Assembly (NCBI GenBank): GCA_052148155.1
Contig: JBKQIY010000198.1
Span: 1-64,000 of the forward strand
DNA length: 64,000 bases
Direction of reading: 5' to 3'
DNA from: JBBQER01 sp052148155
GTDB taxonomy: Bacteria; Actinomycetota; Acidimicrobiia; IMCC26256; PALSA-610
The translations under genes were made by a program, and so were the position numbers. The notes below the pieces were generated by a model. That model made no database searches. It was not told where the DNA came from and saw nothing but the letters and a program-made list of their open reading frames with translations. Shown here piece by piece: positions 17,730 to 25,900 of this stretch. Every line of letters starts with the position of its first letter. Position 1 is the first letter of the stretch.

Positions 17730-18692
17730 TTAGAGCTTGCGGAGGCGTACCCGCTGCACGCGGTGATCGACGCCTTTTTCGAGTACGAGGTTTGCCCGTT
17801 CCCGGCTCGGCGCGATGTTCTCCCGCAAGTTCGCGAGATTGATCTCACGCCAGATCGCCGAGCCGAAGTGGCGGGTCTCCTCTGCGGACGAACGCGTGAG
17901 AAAGTTGAAGTACGAACGTGGATCGTGGAGGGACGTTTCGCGCAGCAAGAGCAGCCGCGTGATGTACCAGTCCTCGAGATCGTGCTCGCTGGCATCGACG
18001 TAGATCGAGAAGTCGAAGAAGTCGGACACGACGAGGCTGGCGTCGGTGCGGCCCCGACGAGCCGGGGTCTGCAGCACGTTGACACCTTCGACGATCACGA
18101 CGTCCGGACCGCGCAGCACGTTCTCGTCTCCGTCAACGACGTCGTAGGTGAGGTGTGAGTACACCGGCGCGCGCACTTGCGGTTCTCCGGCCTTGAGCGC
18201 CGCGAGGAACGCCAACAGCGTGCGCACGTCGTAACTCTCGGGGAATCCTTTGCGACTCATCAGGCCACGTGCTTCGAGCACCGCGTTCGGGAACAAGAAT
18301 CCGTCTGTGGTGACCAGATCGACGCGAGGGTGATCGGTCCAGCGGCCCAGCAGTGCTTGCAACAACCGCGCGATCGTGCTTTTGCCCGCGGCGACGCTGC
18401 CGCCGATCCCGATGAGGTACGGCACGCGGGCGTGCAGGTGGCCGAGGAACGTCTCGGTGACGACACGCAAGTCGCGCGTCGCGGCGAACCGCAGGTTTAA
18501 CAGCCGCGTGAGCGGGAGGTACACCTCCTCGACCTCGCTGAGCTCAAACGGCTCGTTCAAACCGCGTAGGGCTTCGACGTCGGACTCTGTGAGCGTGAGC
18601 GGCGTCGACGCGCGCAGCGCACTCCACTGCGCGCGATCGAAGTCGACGTACGGGCTGAGCTCCGACCGCGAGACTTCGGCACCGCCCGTCAC
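17730..18692 (-). CDS. coaA: Type I pantothenate kinase
   Basis: CoaA phosphorylates pantothenate with ATP, the first step of coenzyme A synthesis. From the GTG at 18692 the protein has 320 residues, the normal length. It shows the P-loop GSVAAGKS at 98-105, the substrate segment VTTDGFLFPN, the PVYSHLTYD stretch and the VIVEGVNVLQ strand. The open frame extends upstream to 19193 only through the msrA gene. Identification is firm. The enzyme is consistent with the many CoA-dependent pathways in the window. Confidence 0.94.
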   Translation of the reverse strand: MTGGAEVSRSELSPYVDFDRAQWSALRASTPLTLTESDVEALRGLNEPFELSEVEEVYLPLTRLLNLRFAATRDLRVVTETFLGHLHARVPYLIGIGGSVAAGKSTIARLLQALLGRWTDHPRVDLVTTDGFLFPNAVLEARGLMSRKGFPESYDVRTLLAFLAALKAGEPQVRAPVYSHLTYDVVDGDENVLRGPDVVIVEGVNVLQTPARRGRTDASLVVSDFFDFSIYVDASEHDLEDWYITRLLLLRETSLHDPRSYFNFLTRSSAEETRHFGSAIWREINLANLRENIAPSRERANLVLEKGVDHRVQRVRLRKL

Positions 18693-18708
18693 AGCAGCGA
18701 CGATATAG

Positions 18709-19371
18709 CTAGTCGGCCCGAGCCAGCCCGATCGGACAGCTGACGCCGGTACCGCCCAGGCCGCAGTAGCCGCCCGGGTTCTTGGCGAGATACTGCTGGT
18801 GATAGCTCTCGGCGTAATAGAAGGTCGGAGCTGGAAGAATCTCGGTCGTGATCGCCTCGAACCCGGCGAGCGACAGACGCGACTCGAACATCGAACGCGA
18901 CCGTTGTGCGGCGTCGAGTTGGTCGGAACCGAAGCAGTAGATACCCGACCGGTATTGCGTACCGGTGTCGTTGCCTTGGCGCATGCCTTGCGTCGGATCG
19001 TGGTTCTCCCAGAACACACGCAGCAGGTCGTCGTAGCTGGTCTGGGCCGCATCGAACACGGCCAACACGACCTCGTTGTGGCCGGTGCGGCCGCTGCACA
19101 CTTCCTCGTAGGTGGGGTTCGGCGTGTGGCCGCCGGCATATCCGACCGCCGTCGTGTAGACGCCGTCGGCCTGCCAGAACTTGCGTTCCGCACCCCAAAA
19201 GCATCCCATCCCGAACACGGCCGATACGCAACCGTCCGGGAAGGGCGGCTCGATCGGCGTTCCCAGCACGAAGTGGCGCGCGGGCAACGCGAACGGGCGG
19301 TCGGGACGACCCGGCAGTGCTTCGTCGGCAGTCGGCATCCGGTGCTTGTCGCGACGCGAGAACATCGACAT
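18709..19371 (-). CDS. msrA: Peptide methionine (S)-S-oxide reductase
   Basis: MsrA repairs oxidised methionine. This 220-residue protein has the catalytic GCFWG motif at residues 56-60 (Cys57), the GYxGG motif (VGYAGGHTPNPTYEEVCSG), the NHDPTQ segment and the YYAESYHQQYLAKNPGGYCG region. A C-terminal cysteine (GVSCPIG) may resolve the disulfide. The longer N-terminus resembles actinobacterial MsrA. It lies 16 nt upstream of coaA on the same strand and may be co-transcribed with it. Confidence 0.95.
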   Translation of the reverse strand: MSMFSRRDKHRMPTADEALPGRPDRPFALPARHFVLGTPIEPPFPDGCVSAVFGMGCFWGAERKFWQADGVYTTAVGYAGGHTPNPTYEEVCSGRTGHNEVVLAVFDAAQTSYDDLLRVFWENHDPTQGMRQGNDTGTQYRSGIYCFGSDQLDAAQRSRSMFESRLSLAGFEAITTEILPAPTFYYAESYHQQYLAKNPGGYCGLGGTGVSCPIGLARAD

Positions 19372-19475
19372 CTGTCAGTCTTTCCTGTCAGGAACTGTTG
19401 GTCGCAACGGTAAACCCGTTGCGGGTCGTGCTGGTTCGCGGCGACGCCCCGTCGTGGCGGTCCCCACGAGCGGCC

Positions 19476-20357
19476 TCAGCGGCTCCGCTTGGGCCGGGCG
19501 AGTTCCACGAACGCACGCGCGGCAGGCGACAGGGGCGCCGCACGGTGCACGAGGCCGATGGTTCGGGTCAGGGTGGGCACCAATCGGGCGATGACCGCGC
19601 CCTGCGCGCCGAGCGATTTGGCCAGCCCGGCCGGCAGGAAAGAGGTGCCTGCGCCGGCGAGGACCAGCGGCGCGATCGCCTCGCGTTGCGACGTCTCCAC
19701 CGCGATGCGCGGCTCCACGCCCGCCGCGGCCAGGGCACGGTCGACAAGATCGCGGGTCGACAGTCCGCGCGGTGTCGTCACCAGCGGCATGTCCCGCAGT
19801 TTCGCCACCGGCAGCCGGCCCGGTGCCGGCAAGCGGGTACGTGGGGGGCACACCGCGACGATCTCTTGTCGTTCGAGCGGGACTGACACCAGCTCCTCGC
19901 GCCGGGGTGGGAGTTCGGTCAGGCCGAGTTCGCAGCGCCCGTCGAGCACCATGGGGCCAATCGCCCCGACGTCATCGGGTGCGGCGATGCGCACCACGAT
20001 GCCCGGGTGTGCCTTGCGGTACCGTCCGACGAGCCGACCGAGCGGATCCGCGGCGAGCGTCGACAACGAGACGACGTCGAGCGTGCCCGAGCGCACACCC
20101 CGAACGCCTGCGACGGACTCGATGATCGCTTCGCGGTCTCGGCTGAGCTGGCGGGCCGGGCCGACGAAGGCATGCCCGGCATCGGTCAGCTCCACGGAAC
20201 GCCCGAGGCGATGGAACAGACGTACGTCGAGTTCGGCTTCCAGTCTTCGGATCCCGTCCGACAGTGACGGCTGAGAGACGTGCATCGACTCGGCGGCCTT
20301 CGTGAAGCTGCCGCGGTCGACCACGGCGAGGACGTAGTCGACCTGACGCAGGTCCAT
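19476..20357 (-). CDS. LysR-family regulator
   Basis: This 293-residue protein has an N-terminal winged helix (MDLRQVDYVLAVVDRGSFTKA...SQPSLSDGIRRLE) and a two-lobed effector domain. It has only two cysteines in the effector domain, widely spaced, so it does not look like a redox OxyR. It is divergent from a TauE/SafE transporter gene, the usual arrangement for a LysR regulator and its target. A GGAGG ribosome-binding site precedes the ATG. A near-perfect inverted repeat lies 34 nt upstream of its start. Confidence 0.87.
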   Translation of the reverse strand: MDLRQVDYVLAVVDRGSFTKAAESMHVSQPSLSDGIRRLEAELDVRLFHRLGRSVELTDAGHAFVGPARQLSRDREAIIESVAGVRGVRSGTLDVVSLSTLAADPLGRLVGRYRKAHPGIVVRIAAPDDVGAIGPMVLDGRCELGLTELPPRREELVSVPLERQEIVAVCPPRTRLPAPGRLPVAKLRDMPLVTTPRGLSTRDLVDRALAAAGVEPRIAVETSQREAIAPLVLAGAGTSFLPAGLAKSLGAQGAVIARLVPTLTRTIGLVHRAAPLSPAARAFVELARPKRSR

Positions 20358-20390
20358 CGCGAAATCCTCCAGCAGATCTCCGTCTCGCTG

Positions 20391-20409
20391 TCATAGATGA
20401 TATCTATGA
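20391..20409. promoter_or_regulatory. Probable LysR operator (ATAG-N7-CTAT inverted repeat)
   Basis: TCATAGAT-GAT-ATCTATGA has 8-bp arms and a 3-nt centre, between the divergent LysR and TauE genes. It contains ATAG-N7-CTAT, the T-N11-A type site typical of LysR proteins. Confidence 0.6.
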
Positions 20410-20464
20410 TACTGGAAGGTAGAACAGGCTTGTTCTATGCATCGGTCGGGCGTTGTATCGGGGT

Positions 20465-21217
20465 GTGAGCCCACAAGTTCTCGTCGGCGTGCTTCTCATC
20501 GGTGTCGGAGTCGGGTTCTTGTCGGGGGCGTTCGGCAAGGGTGGGTCGGCGATCGCTACGCCCCTGCTCCACCTTCTCGGCATTCCCGCGATCGTGGCGA
20601 TCGCTTCGCCGCTCCCCGCCACGATTCCGTCGACGTGGCTTGCGAGCCGTGTGTACGCGCGGACCGGTGACGTTGATCGGCGAGTCGTTCGCGTCGGCTT
20701 GCCGATCGGCGTTCCGGCGACGGTCGTCGGAGCGCTGCTGACTCGATGGATTCCCGGCGGCCCGCTCGTGACCGTCACCGATGTCGTCATCCTGCTGTTC
20801 GGACTGCGCATCTTGTTGATGCGGCACCACTCGTCGATGGGCGAACCCATCGAGCACACGACGGCGAGACGTGTCTTGGTCGTTGTCGGCGTTGTCGGCT
20901 TCGTCTCGGGCCTGCTCGGAAACAGTGGCGGCTTCCTGCTCGCGCCGCTTTTCATGAGCGTGCTCGGGATGCCCGTTCACCGCGCGCTTGGAACGTCGCT
21001 GGTGCTTGCAACCTGTCTTGCGATTCCAGGCACGATCGTGCATGCCTGGCTCGGACACATCGACTGGTCGTTGACGCTCGCTTTCGGTGTTGCCTGCGCG
21101 CCCGCCGCGGCACTCGGGGCCCAACTCGCCTTGCGGACCAAGGCCCGCTCGCTCACGCTCGCCTACGGGGTGGGCCTCGCGAGCCTCGCCGGCGGACTGC
21201 TCGCACTGGCGCACTGA
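20465..21217 (+). CDS. TauE/SafE-family sulfite or organosulfonate exporter-like permease
   Basis: This 250-residue protein has about eight membrane helices in two related halves. The first contains GFLSGAFGKGGSAIATPLL and the second GFVSGLLGNSGGFLLAPLF, the paired glycine-rich segments of the TauE/SafE family. Members export sulfite, sulfoacetate or similar anions. It is divergent from the LysR gene. The GTG at 20465 is chosen; a TTG at 20453 would add four residues. Confidence 0.85.
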   Translation: MSPQVLVGVLLIGVGVGFLSGAFGKGGSAIATPLLHLLGIPAIVAIASPLPATIPSTWLASRVYARTGDVDRRVVRVGLPIGVPATVVGALLTRWIPGGPLVTVTDVVILLFGLRILLMRHHSSMGEPIEHTTARRVLVVVGVVGFVSGLLGNSGGFLLAPLFMSVLGMPVHRALGTSLVLATCLAIPGTIVHAWLGHIDWSLTLAFGVACAPAAALGAQLALRTKARSLTLAYGVGLASLAGGLLALAH

Positions 21218-21342
21218 CCACGTCGACAGATTTCGCGCTCAATGTGCGGGCCGTGAAGACCGACAACACACGCTCGTGGATGTCCGAACGCTGACAGTGA
21301 AAACGGCGAAAAACCCTGGTCGGTGGCGTTTCTGGCGCGCCG

Positions 21343-21372
21343 TTGGCACCGACGCGGCCCACCACCTAGCCT
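21343..21372 (+). promoter_or_regulatory. Possible sigma-70 type promoter upstream of the NlpC/P60 gene
   Basis: TTGGCA (21343-21348) and TAGCCT (21367-21372) are separated by 18 nt. They would give a leader of about 105 nt before the NlpC/P60 start. Tentative. Confidence 0.3.
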
Positions 21373-21485
21373 GAGATCACCGTGCTTACGCCGCTCCGCT
21401 TTGTCGATGCGCGCACCGGTCGCCCCCTGGCGGTCCTTTCCGACTCACGCGTCTGCACGAATTGTTGTGTGCGGCGGCGGTCGTC

Positions 21486-22568
21486 GTGACCCATCGGTTC
21501 CGCACTCCAGTCGTCGTGCTCACGGCGACCCTCGTCCTCGGCGCGCTCGGTCCGTTAGGCGCGAGCGGTTCGACGATCGGCGACGCGCAAGCCCAAGCCA
21601 CGCAGCTCGAACAACAGATCCAGACCAACGGCGACCACATCGCTGCGCTCGGCGAGCAATACAACGGCGCCGTGTTGCAGTACCAGACTTCGCAAGCCGC
21701 GGTCGCGAACGCGAAACGTCACCTCGCGGCCGCGCAAGCGCAACAGCAACAGCTGAGCGCCTTGGTCGCCGCCCGAGGCGCCGAGCTCTACCAGAATGCA
21801 CAAAACCCGACGTCACTGATTCCCGACACGAACATCCAGTCGGTCGAAGAGTTGGGTGTGCGTACCCAGTACGGCGCGGTCGCGACGGGCAACAACGAAC
21901 AACTCATCTCGAACCTTGTGCGCGCGCAGCAAGATCTGCAGTTCCAGCGCAAACAACTCGACCGGCAGGTCGCGGCCGCAAAGGCGAAGCGCGATCTCAT
22001 CGCGGCGGCGCAACAGAAGGTCGAGCAGGCCAACTCGCAAGAAACGGAATTGCTGTCACAGGTGAAGGGTCAGATCGCCACCTTGATCGCGCAACAGCAG
22101 GCGGTACAAGCCGCCGCGGTCACAGCCGCGCTCGCACAACTCGCCAACCAAGGTAACGGTGCGTCGAGTGTGCCCGCTTCTGACGTCGGCGGCAACGCGA
22201 TCCCCGGTCTTCCCGCGCCGTCACCGGGAGCGGCTGCGGCAATCGCGTACGCCGAGGCACAACTCGGCAAGCCGTACCAGTACGCGGCGGCCGGTCCCAA
22301 CACCTTCGACTGCTCCGGCCTCACGATGATGGCATGGGCCGCCGCGGGCGTGTCGATGCCTCACTACTCGGGTGCGCAGTACGCGATGTTCCCGCACGTT
22401 CCGTTGAATGAGCTCGAACCCGGCGACCTGCTGTTCTGGGGCCCCGGCGGAAGCGAACACGTCGCGATGTACATCGGTGGCGGACTCCAGATCGCGGCAA
22501 CCCATACTGGCGACTACGTGCGCATTCAGCCGATCGGCTTCGATCCTGTCGGCGCCGCTCGCCCCTGA
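21486..22568 (+). CDS. Secreted NlpC/P60 peptidoglycan hydrolase with coiled coil
   Basis: This 360-residue protein has a signal peptide (about residues 1-28), a long Gln/Ala-rich coiled coil (about 35-210), a Pro/Gly linker and a C-terminal NlpC/P60 cysteine peptidase domain. Cys276 (NTFDCSGL), His325 (GSEHVAMYIG) and His340 (ATHTG) form the triad. The architecture equals that of RipA/CwlO-type D,L-endopeptidases, where the coiled coil controls activity and can link to FtsEX-like complexes. The GTG at 21486 is chosen; an in-frame TTG at 21462 is possible. Confidence 0.9.
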   Translation: MTHRFRTPVVVLTATLVLGALGPLGASGSTIGDAQAQATQLEQQIQTNGDHIAALGEQYNGAVLQYQTSQAAVANAKRHLAAAQAQQQQLSALVAARGAELYQNAQNPTSLIPDTNIQSVEELGVRTQYGAVATGNNEQLISNLVRAQQDLQFQRKQLDRQVAAAKAKRDLIAAAQQKVEQANSQETELLSQVKGQIATLIAQQQAVQAAAVTAALAQLANQGNGASSVPASDVGGNAIPGLPAPSPGAAAAIAYAEAQLGKPYQYAAAGPNTFDCSGLTMMAWAAAGVSMPHYSGAQYAMFPHVPLNELEPGDLLFWGPGGSEHVAMYIGGGLQIAATHTGDYVRIQPIGFDPVGAARP

Positions 22569-22619
22569 TCGCGGCGCCCGTACCCGCGCGCCGAGCGCGA
22601 CCCGCGCCATGCTGTAACC

Positions 22620-23135
22620 GTGGACACTTCGCCGAAGGCCAGCCGACCACACATGCCCGGCTACGGACTGCTCGGACCGGCCGAGGGACGCGGACTCCTG
22701 CCGTGGGAATGGGTCCACGATCGCCTGGTCGCGTCGCACGACTTCTGGTTGGCCACAGTTCGGGCCGATGCCCGACCCCATCTCATGCCGGTATGGGCCG
22801 TGTGGGACGGTGACTCACTGTGGTTTAGCAGCGCCAACGCGTCGCGTAAGGCCAACAACCTGCGAGCCGATCCTCGATGTTCGGTCGCGACCGACAACGC
22901 GTACGAACCGGTCGTGCTAGAAGGTCACGCACGCGTTGTCACCGACCGGCCACAGCTCAGCCGCGCGCTCGAGCTCGAGAATCGCAAATACGGCACCGAC
23001 TACGGAGTCGAGATGCTCGATCCTGAACACAACACGTGGTTCGCACTCCGACCGATTTGGGCGTTCTCGCTCGACGAAGCTGACTTCACCGGCACTCCGA
23101 CCCGCTGGTCGTTCGCCCGGCAGACCACGCAATGA
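22620..23135 (+). CDS. PPOX-fold flavin/F420-dependent protein
   Basis: This 171-residue split-barrel protein resembles pyridoxamine-5'-phosphate oxidase-like proteins that bind FMN or F420. The core shows DFWLATVRADARPHLMPVWAVWDGDSLWFSS and the following SRKANNLRADPRCSVA, the typical strand and cofactor-phosphate region. It overlaps the next gene by 4 nt (ATGA). Substrate is unknown. In actinobacteria many members reduce small aromatic or conjugated ketone compounds with F420H2. Confidence 0.8.
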   Translation: MDTSPKASRPHMPGYGLLGPAEGRGLLPWEWVHDRLVASHDFWLATVRADARPHLMPVWAVWDGDSLWFSSANASRKANNLRADPRCSVATDNAYEPVVLEGHARVVTDRPQLSRALELENRKYGTDYGVEMLDPEHNTWFALRPIWAFSLDEADFTGTPTRWSFARQTTQ

Positions 23136-23887
23136 CCGGCGAGATCGACGAGCCCACGACGTCGGCACTCGTCGCAGCATCGACCGAGCTGCTCGAAGGT
23201 CTGAACTCGGCGGAGTCGCCACTGAGTATCGTCAGTCGGTCGTTGGCGAGCCTCGCAGCCACGCTCGGCGTCCGACAGGTCATGGTCGCGATCGACGACG
23301 TCGAATACGGCCGGCAGGTGTTCTGCTCGGGACGCACACCGTTAGGCGACGGCGGCGACCTGTTATGCGGTCCGGCCCGGGTGCACACCGACCCACCTCG
23401 TGCAATCGATGACGCGCTCGGCCGACTGATCGTCGCGGCCGTGACCACCACCTTCGAACGCGCCCGAACCGGCCAACAGCCACTGGCCCGACCAGACGAT
23501 CTGATCATGGGGCTCGGAGCCGCAACCCAACGCAGCGCCCGCTACGGATGGGGATTCACGCTGGTGCTCGTACGGATGGACGATGCCGACGTCCGGAACC
23601 GCACTCGGGTCGAAGCCCACCTGCGCGCCGGCGACTCGCTCCTCGAACTCGGCCCGCGTGATCTCGCCATCCTCATGCCGGCCGCCCCCGGCGACGAAGT
23701 TCCGACAATTCTTGCCCGAGTCGGCCGGAGCGGCACGGTTTCAACCTTTTGCTACGGCTTGGCCGCTTGCCCGGGTGACGCCAGCGAGCCGGGCGCGCTC
23801 TTGGCTCTCGCCGCAGCACGTCTGCGCGACGCCGAGTCGACACGCGTCAGCCCCGAGGTCCACGCGCTGGAGCCGCCAAAGGTTTAG
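23132..23887 (+). CDS. GAF/degenerate GGDEF-like protein
   Basis: This 251-residue soluble protein has an N-terminal alpha/beta region that could be GAF-like and a C-terminal region shaped like a GGDEF domain. In the place of the catalytic loop, where diguanylate cyclases have RxGGDEF, the sequence reads LELGPRDLAILMP. The loop is therefore degenerate (GPRDL) and should not make c-di-GMP. It might bind a nucleotide or act as a scaffold. The fold assignment is by pattern only. Its start overlaps the upstream PPOX gene. Confidence 0.55.
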   Translation: MTGEIDEPTTSALVAASTELLEGLNSAESPLSIVSRSLASLAATLGVRQVMVAIDDVEYGRQVFCSGRTPLGDGGDLLCGPARVHTDPPRAIDDALGRLIVAAVTTTFERARTGQQPLARPDDLIMGLGAATQRSARYGWGFTLVLVRMDDADVRNRTRVEAHLRAGDSLLELGPRDLAILMPAAPGDEVPTILARVGRSGTVSTFCYGLAACPGDASEPGALLALAAARLRDAESTRVSPEVHALEPPKV

Positions 23888-23890
23888 GGT
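23885..23890 (+). promoter_or_regulatory. -10 box (TAGGGT) for the following gene
   Basis: TAGGGT overlaps the upstream stop and stands 8 nt before the GTG at 23899, in the leaderless range. Confidence 0.35.
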
Positions 23891-23898
23891 CGACATCG

Positions 23899-24648
23899 GT
23901 GTACAGCGTGCGGATGCGCCGCCTCTCCGACCGTGCCCGTCTCGAAGGCATGCTCGCGCTTCGTAAGGCCCTCGACGGCGTACGCCGCAGCCCGAGCGCG
24001 ACACCGGCTGTCGATGAGGAGGCGCTCCGGGCATCTGCATCCGACCGCCGTGACGACGAGTCGACGTGGTGGCGGCGCGCGGAACTGTCGCGCGACGCAG
24101 ACCCGATGATCAACAAGCTGATCGTCGGCGAAGAACGCTTCTCCGCGCCGCTCGCCGATCATGATCTCGAGGTGGCGAAGGCGCTGGATCGCATCGCGGA
24201 TTCCATCGAACGCGTCGCGGCCCAACTCGACTCCTACCATCACGAACGCGCCGAACACCTCGACGCCATCGAATTTCTGTTGCGCGAGATGGTCATCAGC
24301 ACGGTCCCGGCGTCCGCGCCCCGCTCCGTCGTACTCGGCGGCGTCGTCGACCCGGACGAGCTCGACGAGCTCGACGACGACGAGGAAATCACGATCCTTC
24401 CCGACCGATACCCGCTCGAGGTCGATGTCGCGGTCGAGGTCCGTTCTCGATTCCACGACCGATGGATCTCCGGGTTCAGCATTGCCGAAGCCGTCGAGAC
24501 ACCCGGCCGGTGCCGTTATCGATTGACCCGCCGCTCCGACGGGATCCCCTTGCCGATCCTGTTCGAGGCTTGCGATGTCCGCGCCGCGTCGACCTTCGAC
24601 CGCAAGCACGTGCCGTCGTCGCGGTCCTCGGTGAACGAGCCGCGTTAG
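23899..24648 (+). CDS. Hypothetical protein with helical middle and PilZ-like-sized C-terminal domain
   Basis: This 249-residue protein is not recognised. It has a basic N-terminus, a charged linker, and a helical stretch at about 90-135 that looks like a coiled coil (AKALDRIADSIERVAAQLDSY). An acidic run (DPDELDELDDDEE) follows. It ends in a beta-rich region with RSRFHDRWISGFSIAEAVE and YRLTRRSDGIPLPILF. That last region is the size of a small beta-barrel, but no PilZ RxxxR motif is evident. It may form an operon with the degenerate GGDEF gene upstream. Confidence 0.62.
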   Translation: MYSVRMRRLSDRARLEGMLALRKALDGVRRSPSATPAVDEEALRASASDRRDDESTWWRRAELSRDADPMINKLIVGEERFSAPLADHDLEVAKALDRIADSIERVAAQLDSYHHERAEHLDAIEFLLREMVISTVPASAPRSVVLGGVVDPDELDELDDDEEITILPDRYPLEVDVAVEVRSRFHDRWISGFSIAEAVETPGRCRYRLTRRSDGIPLPILFEACDVRAASTFDRKHVPSSRSSVNEPR

Positions 24649-24662
24649 CCCGTCGAGTCCTG

Positions 24663-25067
24663 ATGGACGAGACGACGATGCGCAGCCGATTGGCGGAGGC
24701 ACGCGTGGCACGCCTGGGAACCGTCGGCGTCGACCGACGTCCGCACCTCGTGCCGTGTTGTTTCGCTCTTGACCGTGACATCGCCTACTCGGCGGTCGAC
24801 GGGAAACCGAAGTCGACCCGTGCGCTGCAACGCCTCACGAATATCCGCACCAACCCGCCGGCCACACTGCTGGTCGACCACTACGACGAGAACTGGGAGT
24901 CGCTGTGGTGGGTGCGGATCGACGCGACCGGTCGCGTCCTCGACGGTGGCGCCGAGTTCGACAACGCGTTGGACCTGCTCCGCCTCAAGTACGAGCAGTA
25001 TCAACGCGCCACGCCCGCAGGTCCGGTCATCGCGCTTGACATCGTGAGCTGGCGGAGCTGGCCGTGA
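24663..25067 (+). CDS. PPOX-class F420-dependent oxidoreductase (TIGR03668-like)
   Basis: This 134-residue single-domain split-barrel protein has RVARLGTVGVDRRPHLVPCCFAL, KPKSTRALQRLTNIRTNP and LLVDHYDENWESLWWVRIDA. That series of motifs is characteristic of the small actinobacterial F420-binding PPOX family TIGR03668. Such proteins reduce or bind F420. The ATG at 24663 is 15 nt after the upstream stop. Its last 67 nt overlap the 3' end of the convergent ABC permease gene. Confidence 0.82.
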   Translation: MDETTMRSRLAEARVARLGTVGVDRRPHLVPCCFALDRDIAYSAVDGKPKSTRALQRLTNIRTNPPATLLVDHYDENWESLWWVRIDATGRVLDGGAEFDNALDLLRLKYEQYQRATPAGPVIALDIVSWRSWP

Positions 25068-25900
25068 TCATGAACGGATGTCCTTGTGACGGACCATACG
25101 ATCGCGGCGGCTCCGAACACGAAGAAGTACACGAGCTGCACGATGACGCCGGTCACCATGTCGCTCGAGTAATGGTTTTGGGTGAACATCGTTTGCCACG
25201 CATCGAGGTAGTGCGTGGGAAAGCCGTATCGAAGCTCACCGAGCTGCGGTATCCCGTCGAGGATCTCCGACGCGATATACACGCCGATCGTCGCGCCGAC
25301 GGCCCCGGCGGCCGAGTCGGTCAGCGTCGAGAACAGTGTGCCGATCGCAAGTAACGCCGTCAGTCCGAACGCGACGTAGGCCGTCGAAAGCGCAACGCGC
25401 ACAACCAAAGCGGTCTCGCTGAGCCGGAAACCGCCGAACACGCCGCCGACAAACGTCGGGACCGTCACGGCGTGCGATCCGAACAACACGACCCCACCGA
25501 TCAAGCCGGCGAGCGCGACGAGGATCGTGCACGTCCAGATGAGCACACCGGCGACGAACGCCTTCGCTATCAGCAACCGACCGCGCGGAACCGGGCGCAT
25601 CAGCAGGTAACGCAAGTTGCCCCACGCGGCGTCGCCGGCTACCGAGTCTCCTGCGAAGGTGCCGGCCACGACGACGAGCAGGAAACCGCTTGTCACCGTC
25701 AGCACCGCGGCCGGTACGAGCAGGCCGCTCTGTTGTGCGAGCCGGAACAAGCCCTCACCTTCGTTTCGCCGGCGGCGGTTGCCGCGCGCGTGGATCGCGG
25801 CGACGATCAAGAGCGGGAGCGCGACCAGCCCGAGCCAGATCACGTAGGTGCGAGTCCGTCGGACCGCCTTCGTCAGCTCAGTTCGGACCAGCGCGATCAC
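25001..25900 (-). CDS. ABC-2 type exporter permease
   Basis: This 299-residue protein has six hydrophobic helices and a cytoplasmic N-terminus starting MIALVRTELTKAVRRTRTY, typical of ABC-2 permeases. The LRYLLMRPVPRGRLLIAK segment after the second helix is the coupling region usual in drug or lipid exporter permeases. It is co-transcribed with the ATPase gene, with a 4-nt overlap (ATGA). Its 3' end overlaps the convergent F420 gene by 67 nt, a fairly long convergent overlap. Confidence 0.85.
   Translation of the reverse strand: MIALVRTELTKAVRRTRTYVIWLGLVALPLLIVAAIHARGNRRRRNEGEGLFRLAQQSGLLVPAAVLTVTSGFLLVVVAGTFAGDSVAGDAAWGNLRYLLMRPVPRGRLLIAKAFVAGVLIWTCTILVALAGLIGGVVLFGSHAVTVPTFVGGVFGGFRLSETALVVRVALSTAYVAFGLTALLAIGTLFSTLTDSAAGAVGATIGVYIASEILDGIPQLGELRYGFPTHYLDAWQTMFTQNHYSSDMVTGVIVQLVYFFVFGAAAIVWSVTRTSVHDHGQLRQLTMSSAMTGPAGVAR

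Noticed and set aside
19476..20357. LysR protein as OxyR
   Set aside because: The operator resembles OxyR's, but the effector domain lacks the close cysteine pair of OxyR.
21218..21485. c-di-AMP riboswitch before the NlpC/P60 gene
   Set aside because: Such riboswitches often precede wall hydrolases in actinobacteria, but no conserved segment was found here.
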